A DNA stretch of 64,000 nt from Polaromonas sp. (GTDB lineage: Bacteria > Pseudomonadota > Gammaproteobacteria > Burkholderiales > Burkholderiaceae_C): assembly GCA_028291985.1 (NCBI GenBank), contig JAQGNE010000044.1, forward strand, positions 1-64,000, given 5' to 3'. Positions 27,353 through 35,249 of this stretch are shown here, one piece after another; position 1 is the stretch's first letter, and every line of letters starts with the position of its first letter. Made by a program: the position numbers and the translations under genes. Under the pieces are notes generated by a model. It did no database searches. It was not told the DNA's origin and worked only from the letters and a program-made list of their open reading frames with translations.

Positions 27353-28120
27353 TTTAAGTTCCTTGAAGCCGGTTGTGGGCGAATGTAGAAGGGCTAAATA
27401 AACGGGGTCTGCTGCAGTGAAGCCGTAACGCTTGGGTCTTGACTGCTGGTTAACTCAGGCAGCGGTCTTGCGGCCGCCTATTGGCCGGCTCGCGGACGTT
27501 TGCTCAAGCCTCTTATCGACGTTCGAAGGAACGGAGACTCGACGCGGTGTCACGGTAAAACGGCTGGTTCTGAAGTCATTGAGCGTCCCTTTATTCATTC
27601 TTTTGGCCGGCGATTCAGGTACGCAGGCCAAAAGCTAAAAATCGATAGGTCACACCCGACACCTGCGTAGCCTTTGACCCTTCGCCAACTCTTTCGCCTC
27701 TTCAATAAGCGCAGAGTCGTGGCCTTCAATCGTTTTAGCGCCTGGATTGGTTACCAGTTTCAACCGGATAAGCGGTTTGGTAAATACCGTTTGAAGCTAC
27801 CTATTTTTTTGAGCCGACACCGGTCCAAGGGCCCTGCACTAGAGTCTTTTTTCTACATATTCGGCGGCGAAATGGCAGATACGGGCTGAAACAAAGTCAC
27901 TGTCGGTAGTTACGTAGCGGCTAAGCAACCGTGTATTTGCTTAATTTGAGTCGCTAAACGTAACAACAGGTGAGGTGGGTTCGGAAGGGTCGGTACCGAC
28001 AGGCCGTGGCAGCGACGCGTCCCGGCCATCTGAGGGGGTGACGGGAACCGCTAACGCGGGCTATGCCGACTTCAAAACTCAAGCAATAGCGGCGACCGCC
28101 GGTCGATTCCGGGGGCGGCT
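27353..28120. other. long intergenic region upstream of the RTX peroxidase
   Basis: In 768 bases no gene is supported; short frames (27432-27638, 27674-27889, 27975-28355) show no family features. It should hold the promoter of the RTX/T1SS operon on the minus strand. A dyad GGTAAATACC occurs near 27779 within GCGGTTTGGTAAATACCG. The stretch at 27960-28110 is GC-rich and unremarkable. Confidence 0.5.
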
Positions 28121-28537
28121 TTATGCTATCGAATCAATAGCTAGATGCGCGCGAACACCATGGGCAAGAAGCCTTTTTGACATCGAAATAACGGCTTTGT
28201 CCTTACTCAGCAGCCACGCTTTGCAAGTAACCGCCAGATCGATGAATTTCTGGTCATCCGCGTCGCTGCAGACAACCGCGGCCCTTGGCGCTGGCTCAAC
28301 CAGGCGGGCATGGCGATCAAAACTGGTCAGCACATCCTCCGCGGTCAGGCTATAAAACGTGAGGCGGAGAACTATTTTCGGGTAGGCCAGCACGCGGGCA
28401 AGCTCGTCCCGCATCGGCTGGGTTGCCAGCCAGTCGAGCTGGCCCGCGTCAAGAGCGCGCTTGAGGGGCAGGGCGGCTGCGTCGTTAAAGACGAACACAT
28501 CGAGAACGATGTTGGTGTCCAGAACGATGGACTGCAT
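28121..28537 (-). CDS. PIN-domain protein, putative toxin ribonuclease
   Basis: The 138-residue product is a PIN-family nuclease (COG1569-like): MQSIVLDTNIVLDVFVFND carries the first acidic residues, then MRDELARVLAYPKI, and the C-terminal acidic set SDADDQKFIDLAVTCKAWLLSKDKAV. PIN proteins are commonly toxins cleaving RNA, usually with an antitoxin gene next to them. None is visible here, so it may be an orphan. The ATG at 28537 gives the canonical N-terminus; a GTG at 28561 overlapping the previous stop is possible. The gene follows the methyltransferase gene with 20 bases or an overlap. The last codons (AIDSIA) are encoded by a GCTAT...ATAGC inverted repeat. Confidence 0.82.
   Translation of the reverse strand: MQSIVLDTNIVLDVFVFNDAAALPLKRALDAGQLDWLATQPMRDELARVLAYPKIVLRLTFYSLTAEDVLTSFDRHARLVEPAPRAAVVCSDADDQKFIDLAVTCKAWLLSKDKAVISMSKRLLAHGVRAHLAIDSIA
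28125..28141. repeat. short GCTAT-type repeat at the end of the PIN gene
   Basis: GCTATCGAATCAATAGC is a perfect 5-bp inverted repeat with a 7-base loop, overlapping the last codons and lying 2 bases from the stop. It is the same core as the intergenic family members. Confidence 0.55.
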
Positions 28538-28557
28538 CTCTGTTCGCCCGGTAGCAG

Positions 28558-29958
28558 TCACCCGCGCCGCTTTGCAACGGGCGCACGGCTCGGTGCCGAC
28601 GCAACGGCATCACCGGGCGGCGCGGGCTTGGCCCTTGCCGAGCCGGCCACCATGTCGAAGCGAAACAGCCGGCATTCAATCGGGCCATTCCACATGGGCA
28701 CCCGGCGTGATTCCTTCAGGCGCATCTTGCCCGGAAGCTTCAGGTCGGGCGTCAACACATGGGCGGTCCAACCGGCGTAGTTCTTTTTCCAGTGCGTTGC
28801 CAGCTGCGGAAAAAAGTCGGACGCTTCCTCGCCGGTTTCAGTAACGGCCAGCTCACGCGCCGGATTGGCATTGCGGTCGCGAGGCGGCTCATGCCCGGAT
28901 TCCTGCGGCGAAACCGGCTGGCCAAACTCGTCGATGGTTTGTCCCTGAAACTGGCTGCGCCGCTGTGCGCCCGCCTGCGCGTTGCTGCCGGCGACCCCCG
29001 CCACATCGATACGCTCGCCATAAGGCGGGTTCACCAGCATCACGCCGCTGGGCGCGGGCGGCATGCGCTGCAGGGCGTCGCCGCCCCGAAACTGCACGGC
29101 ATTGGCAACGCCCGCGCGTTCGGCATTGCGCTCGGCAAAGTCAACCATGCGAAACGCCACATCGCTGCCAAAAACCGGTGCGGTCGGCTCGGTGATAGCC
29201 CCTTCCGCCTCGTCCAGCAGGCCGTCCCAGACATGCGCCTGAAAAGGCAGGTACTTTTGAAACGCAAACCGGCGGTTGATGCCTGGCGCGATGTTGCAAG
29301 CGATCTGTGCGGCCTCGATGGCAATCGTGCCGGAGCCGCAGCACGGGTCGTACAGCGGCACACCGTGGGCGCACGGGCCGTCAGGCTCAGCCCAGCCGCT
29401 GGCGGCAATCATGGCCGCAGCCAATGTTTCTTTCAGCGGCGCATCGCCCTTGTCCTCACGCCAGCCACGCTTGAAGAGCGGCTCGCCGGAGGTGTCGATG
29501 TAGACCGTCACGGTGTCCACTGTCAGGTGGACGTACACCCGAACATCGGGCCAGCGGGTGTCGACATCCGGTCGCACGTCGAACTTGGTGCGAAAGCGGT
29601 CGGCAATCGCGTCCTTGATCTTGAGCGCCGCAAAATTCAGGCTGGTCAGTGGGCTGTGCTGCGCCGTGATCTCGACCTTAAAGCTCTGCTTGGGCGTGAA
29701 CCAGATTTCCCACGCCACGCCAGCGGCTGCGTTGTAGAGGTCTTGCTCGCTGCGGTACTGGTGGTGCGCGAGCTCGATCAGCACCCGCTGGGCCAGCCGG
29801 CTGTGCAGGTTCAGCTGCAGCGCATTGCGCCAGGAGCCCTGTAGCTGCACGCCAGCGCGCCAGGCTTTGCCCTGGACACCGGTGATGCGCTGCACCTCGG
29901 ACGCCAGCAAGGCCTCAACGCCGGCGGCGCAGGGTAGAAAAAGTTGAAGTTGGTTCAT
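28558..29958 (-). CDS. rlmL: THUMP-domain 23S rRNA (guanine-N2) methyltransferase, RlmL-like
   Basis: The 466-residue protein joins an N-terminal THUMP RNA-binding domain (QLFLPCAAGVEALLASEV, RVLIELAHHQYRSEQDLYNA) to a class I SAM methyltransferase (LYDPCCGSGTIAIEAAQIA, then the catalytic NPPYGER). It matches the guanine-N2 methyltransferase half of E. coli RlmL, which modifies G2445 of 23S rRNA; the RlmK half is absent, as in most betaproteobacteria. The C-terminal tail after FRFDMVAG is rich in Ala, Pro and Arg. The region after NPPYGERIDVAG carries an unusual polar insert of about 50 residues before the conserved LATHWKKNYAGW. Confidence 0.88.
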   Translation of the reverse strand: MNQLQLFLPCAAGVEALLASEVQRITGVQGKAWRAGVQLQGSWRNALQLNLHSRLAQRVLIELAHHQYRSEQDLYNAAAGVAWEIWFTPKQSFKVEITAQHSPLTSLNFAALKIKDAIADRFRTKFDVRPDVDTRWPDVRVYVHLTVDTVTVYIDTSGEPLFKRGWREDKGDAPLKETLAAAMIAASGWAEPDGPCAHGVPLYDPCCGSGTIAIEAAQIACNIAPGINRRFAFQKYLPFQAHVWDGLLDEAEGAITEPTAPVFGSDVAFRMVDFAERNAERAGVANAVQFRGGDALQRMPPAPSGVMLVNPPYGERIDVAGVAGSNAQAGAQRRSQFQGQTIDEFGQPVSPQESGHEPPRDRNANPARELAVTETGEEASDFFPQLATHWKKNYAGWTAHVLTPDLKLPGKMRLKESRRVPMWNGPIECRLFRFDMVAGSARAKPAPPGDAVASAPSRAPVAKRRG

Positions 29959-30020
29959 GAATGATGGCTTTCAACGCGGGGGCGTAGCGGGGTCTTGTCT
30001 TCTCAAGCAGGGTCGGCGGG

Positions 30021-30066
30021 GGCTGGCTTTGCCAGACCGCAGGCGCAGCGGCCCCCTCGGGGGGCA
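30021..30066. repeat. GC-rich interspersed repeat, copy 1
   Basis: The order CTGGCTTTGCC, CCGC, GGCGCAG, CCCCCT is shared with copy 2 at 31783-31828. Here it ends in a self-complementary GGCCCCCTCGGGGGG stretch able to form a hairpin. It lies in the gap between rpoN and the rlmL-like gene. Confidence 0.7.
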
Positions 30067-30101
30067 GGATGCGACACGCAGTGCGCAACCGTGGGGCATA
30101 T

Positions 30102-31655
30102 TCAAAGTGATCGCCGCAGGTTTGCGGGCGCTATCCGCAACGCTTCCCGGTATTTGGCAACCGTCCGGCGCGCGCATTCGATGCCTTGCTCCTTGAGCAT
30201 TTCCGATATCTGGTTGTCGCTCAGCGGCTTTTTCAGGTTTTCAGAGCTGACAAACTGTTTGATCAATGCGCGCACCGCGGTACTCGATGCATTGCCACCG
30301 GTTTCGGTTCCAAGGGCAGAGCCAAAAAAGTATTTCAGCTCATAAGTGCCGTGCGGGGTGCTCATGTATTTGGCAGTGGTCACACGGGAGATGGTCGACT
30401 CGTGCAGACCCAGCTCATCAGCAATTTCACGCAGCACCAGCGGCCGCATGGCCAGATCGCCATGGCTGAAGAAATTCTTCTGCCGCTCCACGATGGCGGT
30501 GCTCACCCGCAGGATGGTGTCAAAACGCTGCTGGATATTCTTGATGAACCAGCGCGCTTCCTGCAGGCGCTGCTGCAACGCAGGGCCGCCCTGCATGCCC
30601 TTGCCGCCCTGCTTCAAGGCGTTGGCGTAAATATCATGCACCCGAAGCCGCGGCATCACGTCGCCATTGAGCGTGACCTTGAAGCCACGCCCCGCCTTGA
30701 CGACGATGACATCCGGCACCACCAAGTTGCGCTCGACATTGACAAAGCGCCGGCCAGGCTTGGGGTCGAGCCGTGCAATCAACGCTATGGCGCCCTTGAT
30801 GACAGCTTCCGAGAATCCGCAAACATGGGCCAGCCGCCTGACATCGCGCTTGGCCAGCAGTTCCATCGGATGCCGGCAAATCGCCAGCGCGGCGTGTGCC
30901 TCTTCGGTGTTTTTGCATTCAAGCAATTGCAGGCTCAGGCATTCGGCCAGGTTGCGTGCGCCCACGCCCGCCGGCTCCATGTGGTGGAGCAGCTTCAAAG
31001 CCATGCAGAAGTGCTGCTCCAGCTCTTCTGTCTGCTCCACATTGCCGCCTGCCAGGCCAGATGCCAGGGACGCCAGCGTGTCCTCCAGGTAGCCATCGTC
31101 ATTGAGCGATTCGATCAGGAAATGCAGGGCCGCGCAGTCTTCTTCAGACAGCCGCAGGCCAAGGGCCTGCCGGTGCAGGTGTTGCTGCAGCGACTCATGG
31201 CTGGACGCCAGGTCAGACGCGTCGGCATCGCTGTCGTCGGCATTGTTCTTGCGCGCTGGCGCATCACCGCCCCATTCGCTGTCGTCCGGTGCAGACTCGA
31301 CCGTGCCGTCGCCTTCCCAGCTTTCTTCCAGCTTGGCCTCGGTACTCGACTCCGACGGAGATTCAGCATCATTCGTGGCTGTAGCCGTTGTATCTTGAGG
31401 GTTGGTAGCTATTGAAATAGTAGCAAATTCAAAGTCCTGTGCATCCTGGCTAACGGGTGCGTCAACCTGCTCAAGACCGAATTCCTCACGCGCTGCCGAA
31501 TCGTCAGACACCTCCAGAAAGGGGTTTTCGTCCAGCATCTGCTCGACTTCCTGGCTCAGCTCCAGTGTGGACAGTTGCAGGAGGCGTATCGACTGCTGCA
31601 GTTGCGGCGTAAGCGCCAGATGCTGCGAGACGCGCAGCGACAGGCCTTGTTTCAT
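30102..31655 (-). CDS. rpoN: RNA polymerase sigma-54 factor
   Basis: Sigma-54 directs RNA polymerase to -24/-12 promoters that need an ATPase activator. The 517-residue protein has the Gln-rich region I (LRVSQHLALTPQLQQSIRLL), an acidic linker region II (about 50-160), the core-binding region, the helix-turn-helix (HESTISRVTTAKYMSTPHG) and the RpoN box ARRTVAKYRE near the end. The ATG at 31655 gives the standard MKQGLSLR start; the longer frame upstream is not conserved. Linker residues about 73-90 are encoded by a short repeat element. It follows lptB on the same strand, the usual order. Confidence 0.97.
   Translation of the reverse strand: MKQGLSLRVSQHLALTPQLQQSIRLLQLSTLELSQEVEQMLDENPFLEVSDDSAAREEFGLEQVDAPVSQDAQDFEFATISIATNPQDTTATATNDAESPSESSTEAKLEESWEGDGTVESAPDDSEWGGDAPARKNNADDSDADASDLASSHESLQQHLHRQALGLRLSEEDCAALHFLIESLNDDGYLEDTLASLASGLAGGNVEQTEELEQHFCMALKLLHHMEPAGVGARNLAECLSLQLLECKNTEEAHAALAICRHPMELLAKRDVRRLAHVCGFSEAVIKGAIALIARLDPKPGRRFVNVERNLVVPDVIVVKAGRGFKVTLNGDVMPRLRVHDIYANALKQGGKGMQGGPALQQRLQEARWFIKNIQQRFDTILRVSTAIVERQKNFFSHGDLAMRPLVLREIADELGLHESTISRVTTAKYMSTPHGTYELKYFFGSALGTETGGNASSTAVRALIKQFVSSENLKKPLSDNQISEMLKEQGIECARRTVAKYREALRIAPANLRRSL
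31388..31436 (-). repeat. short GCTAT-type repeat inside rpoN
   Basis: The core GCTATTGAAATAGTAGC (31408-31424, plus strand) with its TTTGAATTTGC-like flank lies in the variable acidic linker of sigma-54 and is read in frame. It is nearly the same core as the left arm of composite palindrome A. Confidence 0.65.
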
Positions 31656-31782
31656 ATCGGGTGCCGCGTAAGTAAAGGCTCGAACGCGGAGATGCCCTCT
31701 CCCAAGCCCTCTCCCGGAGGAAGAGGAAGCAGGAAATGACAGCTGATCCAAAAAATCGCTTCTTTACAGGCATGGGCCGCGG

Positions 31783-31828
31783 AACTGGCTTTGCCGGGCC
31801 GCTGGCGCAGCCCCCTGAGGCGGGAGGG
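31783..31828. repeat. GC-rich interspersed repeat, copy 2
   Basis: AACTGGCTTTGCCGGGCCGC followed by TGGCGCAGCCCCCTGAGGCG aligns with copy 1 at 30021. The two copies flank rpoN in the same orientation. It sits between the rpoN and lptB reading frames. Confidence 0.7.
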
Positions 31829-31867
31829 AGCTGCACGAAATGAGCAACAACGGGGGGAAGCCAAGTG

Positions 31868-32713
31868 CTACATCCTGAAATGTTCACCCAGGTAAACCCG
31901 GCGCACATCTGCGTTGTTGACGATTTCCGACGGGGTGCCGGTGGCCAGTACATGACCGTCGTTGATGATGAAAGCGTGGTCGCAAATGCCCAGTGTTTCG
32001 CGAACATTGTGGTCGGTGATCAGCACGCCAATACCGCGCGCCTTCAGGAAACCGATGATGCGCTGGATCTCGATGACGGCTATCGGGTCAATGCCTGCAA
32101 ACGGCTCGTCCAGCAGGATGAATCGCGGCTGGGTGGCCAGTGCCCGTGCGATCTCGACGCGGCGGCGCTCACCGCCTGAAAGGGCCAGCGCAGGGGACGC
32201 GCGCAGGTGGTCAACCCGCAGGTCTTCCAGCAGGCCGGCCAGGCGCCGGTTGATATCCTCACGGCCCAGCGGTTTGCCCGAGGCGTCGTGCTGCAGCTCC
32301 AGCACTGCGCGCACGTTTTCCTCGACCGTGAGCTTGCGAAAGATCGACGCCTCTTGCGGAAGGTAGCTCAGCCCGAGCCTGGCGCGCCGGTGAATCGGCA
32401 TGTGTTCAACCGACTTGCCGTCAATCGTAATTTCACCCGCGTCGGCCCGCACCAGCCCGACGATCATGTAGAACGAAGTCGTCTTGCCAGCGCCGTTCGG
32501 CCCCAGCAAGCCGACAACTTCACCGCTTTGCACCGCCAGTGAAACGTCCTGCACCACCTTACGGCTGCCATACGATTTTTGCAGGCCGGTGGCAACAAGC
32601 CGTGCCGTGCCAGACACCTGCACCGTGGCCTCCCAATCGCTGGCGGGACCTTCGGGTCGCAAGGGGGCGTTTCTGTTGTGAACGGTGGAAACCGCAGGCT
32701 TAACCGGATCCAT
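31868..32713 (-). CDS. lptB: LPS export ABC transporter ATP-binding protein
   Basis: LptB is the cytoplasmic ATPase that powers extraction of lipopolysaccharide by LptFG. The 281-residue protein shows Walker A GLLGPNGAGKTT, Q-loop region LSYLPQEASIFRKLT, signature LSGGERRRVEIARAL, Walker B FILLDEPFAGIDP, and the family tail ATGTPSEIVNNADVRRVYLGEHF. The N-terminus is about 35 residues longer than E. coli LptB and not conserved. The ATG at 32713 lies 5 bases after the lptA stop, supporting translational coupling. rpoN follows downstream. Confidence 0.95.
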   Translation of the reverse strand: MDPVKPAVSTVHNRNAPLRPEGPASDWEATVQVSGTARLVATGLQKSYGSRKVVQDVSLAVQSGEVVGLLGPNGAGKTTSFYMIVGLVRADAGEITIDGKSVEHMPIHRRARLGLSYLPQEASIFRKLTVEENVRAVLELQHDASGKPLGREDINRRLAGLLEDLRVDHLRASPALALSGGERRRVEIARALATQPRFILLDEPFAGIDPIAVIEIQRIIGFLKARGIGVLITDHNVRETLGICDHAFIINDGHVLATGTPSEIVNNADVRRVYLGEHFRM

Positions 32714-32718
32714 GCGGC

Positions 32719-33339
32719 TCAGTTCTTGCCGCTTCCAAGCGTGCTGCTTGGCCGGAGGGTAGGGGATGGCCCTGCGGGCGCTGCCAGCGCAGGCGCGGCA
32801 GATTTGGGTGCCAGCACTGCCCTGACGCGCCCTGACGGGTTGCCGGCGGTGCGGTTTTGCGTGCCGCCTTCCACGGTGAAGACGTCGGTGGTGTTGTCGT
32901 AGTTGATCTGCGAGCCCGATGTTTCGTCGGCCAGCAGCGCGCCGTTGAAGCGCTTGAGGGTTGCCCGGCGGATCAGCTTGATGTTGTCGGCACGGCTGTC
33001 GTACTCCAGCAGTTCGGCTTCGCCTTCGATATATTCATCCACGCCGTCGCGCTTTTTTCGGTAAAACGCGAGTTTTCCGGGCGCGGCCGTCACGGTCGCC
33101 AGCTGGTAGCCCTCCGGGTCCTGGCGCACCTCGACACGGTCACCGCGGATGACGGTCGTGCCTTTGGTGATCACCACGTTGCCGGTAAACACGGTTGTCT
33201 GTTTCAGATCGTCATAGCGCAGCGCATCGGCCTCTGCATTCATCGGCTTGTCGCGGTCGGCTTTCTCGGCGGTGGCCGGACTCATGGCCAACGCGGCAAT
33301 CAGGGCGATTGACGTCAGAATGGAAGTGGCGTATTTCAT
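32719..33339 (-). CDS. lptA: LPS transport periplasmic protein LptA
   Basis: LptA forms the periplasmic bridge that carries lipopolysaccharide to the outer membrane. The 206-residue product has a signal peptide (KYATSILTSIALIAALAMSP, cut near ATA-EKA) and the beta-jellyroll OstA domain (PMNAEADALRYDDLKQTTVF, TGNVVITKGTTVIRGDRVEV, GEAELLEYDSRADNIKLIRR). The Pro/Ala-rich tail is unconserved. The ATG at 33339 is preferred to the one at 33372 because the signal then has normal length. lptC, which often precedes lptA, is not present; the next gene upstream is dsbA, ending in its own terminator, so lptA needs a promoter within about 33340-33437. Confidence 0.9.
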   Translation of the reverse strand: MKYATSILTSIALIAALAMSPATAEKADRDKPMNAEADALRYDDLKQTTVFTGNVVITKGTTVIRGDRVEVRQDPEGYQLATVTAAPGKLAFYRKKRDGVDEYIEGEAELLEYDSRADNIKLIRRATLKRFNGALLADETSGSQINYDNTTDVFTVEGGTQNRTAGNPSGRVRAVLAPKSAAPALAAPAGPSPTLRPSSTLGSGKN

Positions 33340-33439
33340 AAAGGCACGAATCTTGCTCAGATGGAAGCGCAATTGTAGTCAAGGATGCGGCCAGTTCAGC
33401 GCAATGGGCAAGTTGTGAGGTGCTTGCGAGGTAAATAAA

Positions 33440-33465
33440 AAGCCCGCTGCGCCAACAGCGGGCTT
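33440..33465 (-). terminator. Rho-independent terminator after dsbA
   Basis: A perfect 10-bp stem AAGCCCGCTG/CAGCGGGCTT with a 6-base loop is followed, reading on the minus strand, by a T-rich run (TTTATTTA). It lies 137 bases past the dsbA stop. Confidence 0.85.
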
Positions 33466-33601
33466 GCATTGCAACCTGCAGGTTATAGCCGCCGCGGTGG
33501 TGCCGCGCTGCAGGCCCTGCGTACCTGATGAACCTGCAGCATCTGCAGGACGCGCGGTGCCAGCGCTGGTTTCACCGTCAAGCGTGCCGACTGGCAGCAG
33601 G

Positions 33602-34261
33602 TCAGGTTGATTTGCGAGCCAGACCCACTGCGTGGTCAGTCACCGCCAGAGCCCGCTCCATGTTTTTCGCCAGCGATCCCGAGGTGTAGTAGCGGCCCGC
33701 AATGCCAAGCGCGGGCACGCCATCAACCTTGTAGGCGTCCTGCAGTTGTGTGCCCTTACGCGCCTTGGTGACGACCGGGAAGGAGTTGTAGGCTTCCACA
33801 AACTTTGCCTTGTTGAGGCCCTGCTTTTCTGCCCAGGCAGCGATCAGTTCGGCGGTGTTCAGCGCCTGCTTCTCCACATGCACTGCGTAAAACACCTTTT
33901 TGTGCAGTTCTTCCACCTTGCCCATGCCCTCCAGCACGTAATACAGGCGCTGCTGGGGCTCGAAGTCAGGACGGAAGGACACCGGAACGCGGCGCACCAC
34001 CACATCCTTGGGCGCTTTCCTGATCCACTCTTCCAGCTGCGGCTCAAAGCTGTTGCAGTGGGGGCAGCTATACCAGAAGAATTCGACCACCTCGATCTTG
34101 CCGGCAGGCGCCTCGACCGGCGCCGGCTTGTCCAGCACCAGATAGTCAGCACCTTCCTGCGGAGGCTTTCCCTGCGCGAAAGCCGCGCCGGGCAGGGCGC
34201 CTGTCCAGGCGGAAGCGGCAGCCAGCGTGGCAGCCGAAAAAGAAAAAGTACGTCGTTGCAT
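33602..34261 (-). CDS. dsbA: thiol:disulfide interchange protein DsbA
   Basis: This periplasmic oxidase introduces disulfide bonds in secreted proteins. The 219-residue product has a signal peptide (QRRTFSFSAATLAAASAWTG, ending AAFA-QG) and a thioredoxin fold with active site CPHC in EFFWYSCPHCNSFEPQLEEW, the cis-Pro region DGVPALGIAGRYYT and the inserted helical domain. GAGGACAACG lies directly before the ATG at 34261, so this start is chosen over 34273. It lies 230 bases downstream of the SPOR gene on the same strand and is followed by a strong terminator. Confidence 0.93.
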   Translation of the reverse strand: MQRRTFSFSAATLAAASAWTGALPGAAFAQGKPPQEGADYLVLDKPAPVEAPAGKIEVVEFFWYSCPHCNSFEPQLEEWIRKAPKDVVVRRVPVSFRPDFEPQQRLYYVLEGMGKVEELHKKVFYAVHVEKQALNTAELIAAWAEKQGLNKAKFVEAYNSFPVVTKARKGTQLQDAYKVDGVPALGIAGRYYTSGSLAKNMERALAVTDHAVGLARKST

Positions 34262-34490
34262 CGTTGTCCTCAATTCAAGTAAAACCAGTTGATCGGCAAA
34301 AAACAGGCAAACCGCAAGAGCCGGTGAGCGTTGTGTGGTGCGACAGAAAGACTGAAATGGCTGTGAAAGCTTTTATAGACTGCAGCGGAAGGTATGCGGC
34401 GAGCGGGCAGGTTGAGAGCGCTGCAGCCAATAGCGCGATGGCCTGAAAATTGCCGGCTTGCAGAGCTTGGATGCCAAAGCGCCGAAAAGT

Positions 34491-35195
34491 TCAGCGCTGT
34501 ACCCGCACCAGAGCTGTTTCGACGGAATTGCCGTCCAGCTTTTCCTTGACCTTGTCGGCCTCGTCCTTTCGGTCGAAAGGGCCCAGGCGCACCCGATAAA
34601 CCGTGCGGCCGGATTGCTCACGCTCGGTCACGCGGGCCTGAAATCCCAGTAGCAAGAGCTTGGCCCGTTGCTGCTCGGCGTCTTCTGGCGTCCGAAAAGC
34701 GCCCACCTGGATGAAGTAGTTGAACGGGTCGGCCCCCGGGTTCGCAGCGGTATCGGCCGCGTCTGGTGGCGCCGCAGGCCTGGCTGCGGCTGCCCTGGCA
34801 TTGGCCAGGTCGCCGAGCGGATCAGCAGGCACCGCCCTAACAGACCTGCCTGCGCTGGCATTGGACTGCGGCGGGGTAATGACGACCGCAGGAGACGGCA
34901 CGCCAACGGCGGGTGTTTCCAGCGTGCCCAGGTTTCCGGTGGCAACCGGCGGGCGCGGGGCGTTTTTACCGGTCAAAGCAGCGTTCGGGTCCCAGTCCTT
35001 GTTTTTCTGAGCCTCGGCGGCATCGTTGGGTGCGCCGCGGGTTGCGCCCTTGTTCAGAAAAGGAACCGGCACCTTGGTCACATAGACTGCCACGGCGAGC
35101 GCGGCGCCCAGCCCCAGCAGGGCGCCCAAAACCAGGCCGAGCAGGGTTCCGCCCGCCTGTTTGCCGCCTGTATGCCTGCCTGTCGGTATCTTCAT
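34491..35195 (-). CDS. SPOR-domain membrane protein
   Basis: The 234-residue protein has a short cytoplasmic N-terminus, one transmembrane helix (GTLLGLVLGALLGLGAALAV), a Pro/Ala-rich linker and a C-terminal SPOR domain (FNYFIQVGAFRTPEDAEQQR, LGFQARVTE, TVYRVRLGPFDRKDEADKVK). SPOR domains bind denuded peptidoglycan at the division septum (as in FtsN and DedD). It lies 54 bases downstream of argS on the same strand, a conserved pairing in betaproteobacteria; dsbA follows. Whether it acts as an FtsN-like division protein here is inference. Confidence 0.9.
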   Translation of the reverse strand: MKIPTGRHTGGKQAGGTLLGLVLGALLGLGAALAVAVYVTKVPVPFLNKGATRGAPNDAAEAQKNKDWDPNAALTGKNAPRPPVATGNLGTLETPAVGVPSPAVVITPPQSNASAGRSVRAVPADPLGDLANARAAAARPAAPPDAADTAANPGADPFNYFIQVGAFRTPEDAEQQRAKLLLLGFQARVTEREQSGRTVYRVRLGPFDRKDEADKVKEKLDGNSVETALVRVQR

Positions 35196-35249
35196 AGCTT
35201 GCCTGTCAACGGACGAAATGTCCGGGATCCATTTTCAGTTAGTGTGCAT

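Noticed and set aside
30186..31415. 409-codon plus-strand frame
   Set aside because: It is antisense to rpoN; composition is typical of a reverse-frame shadow.
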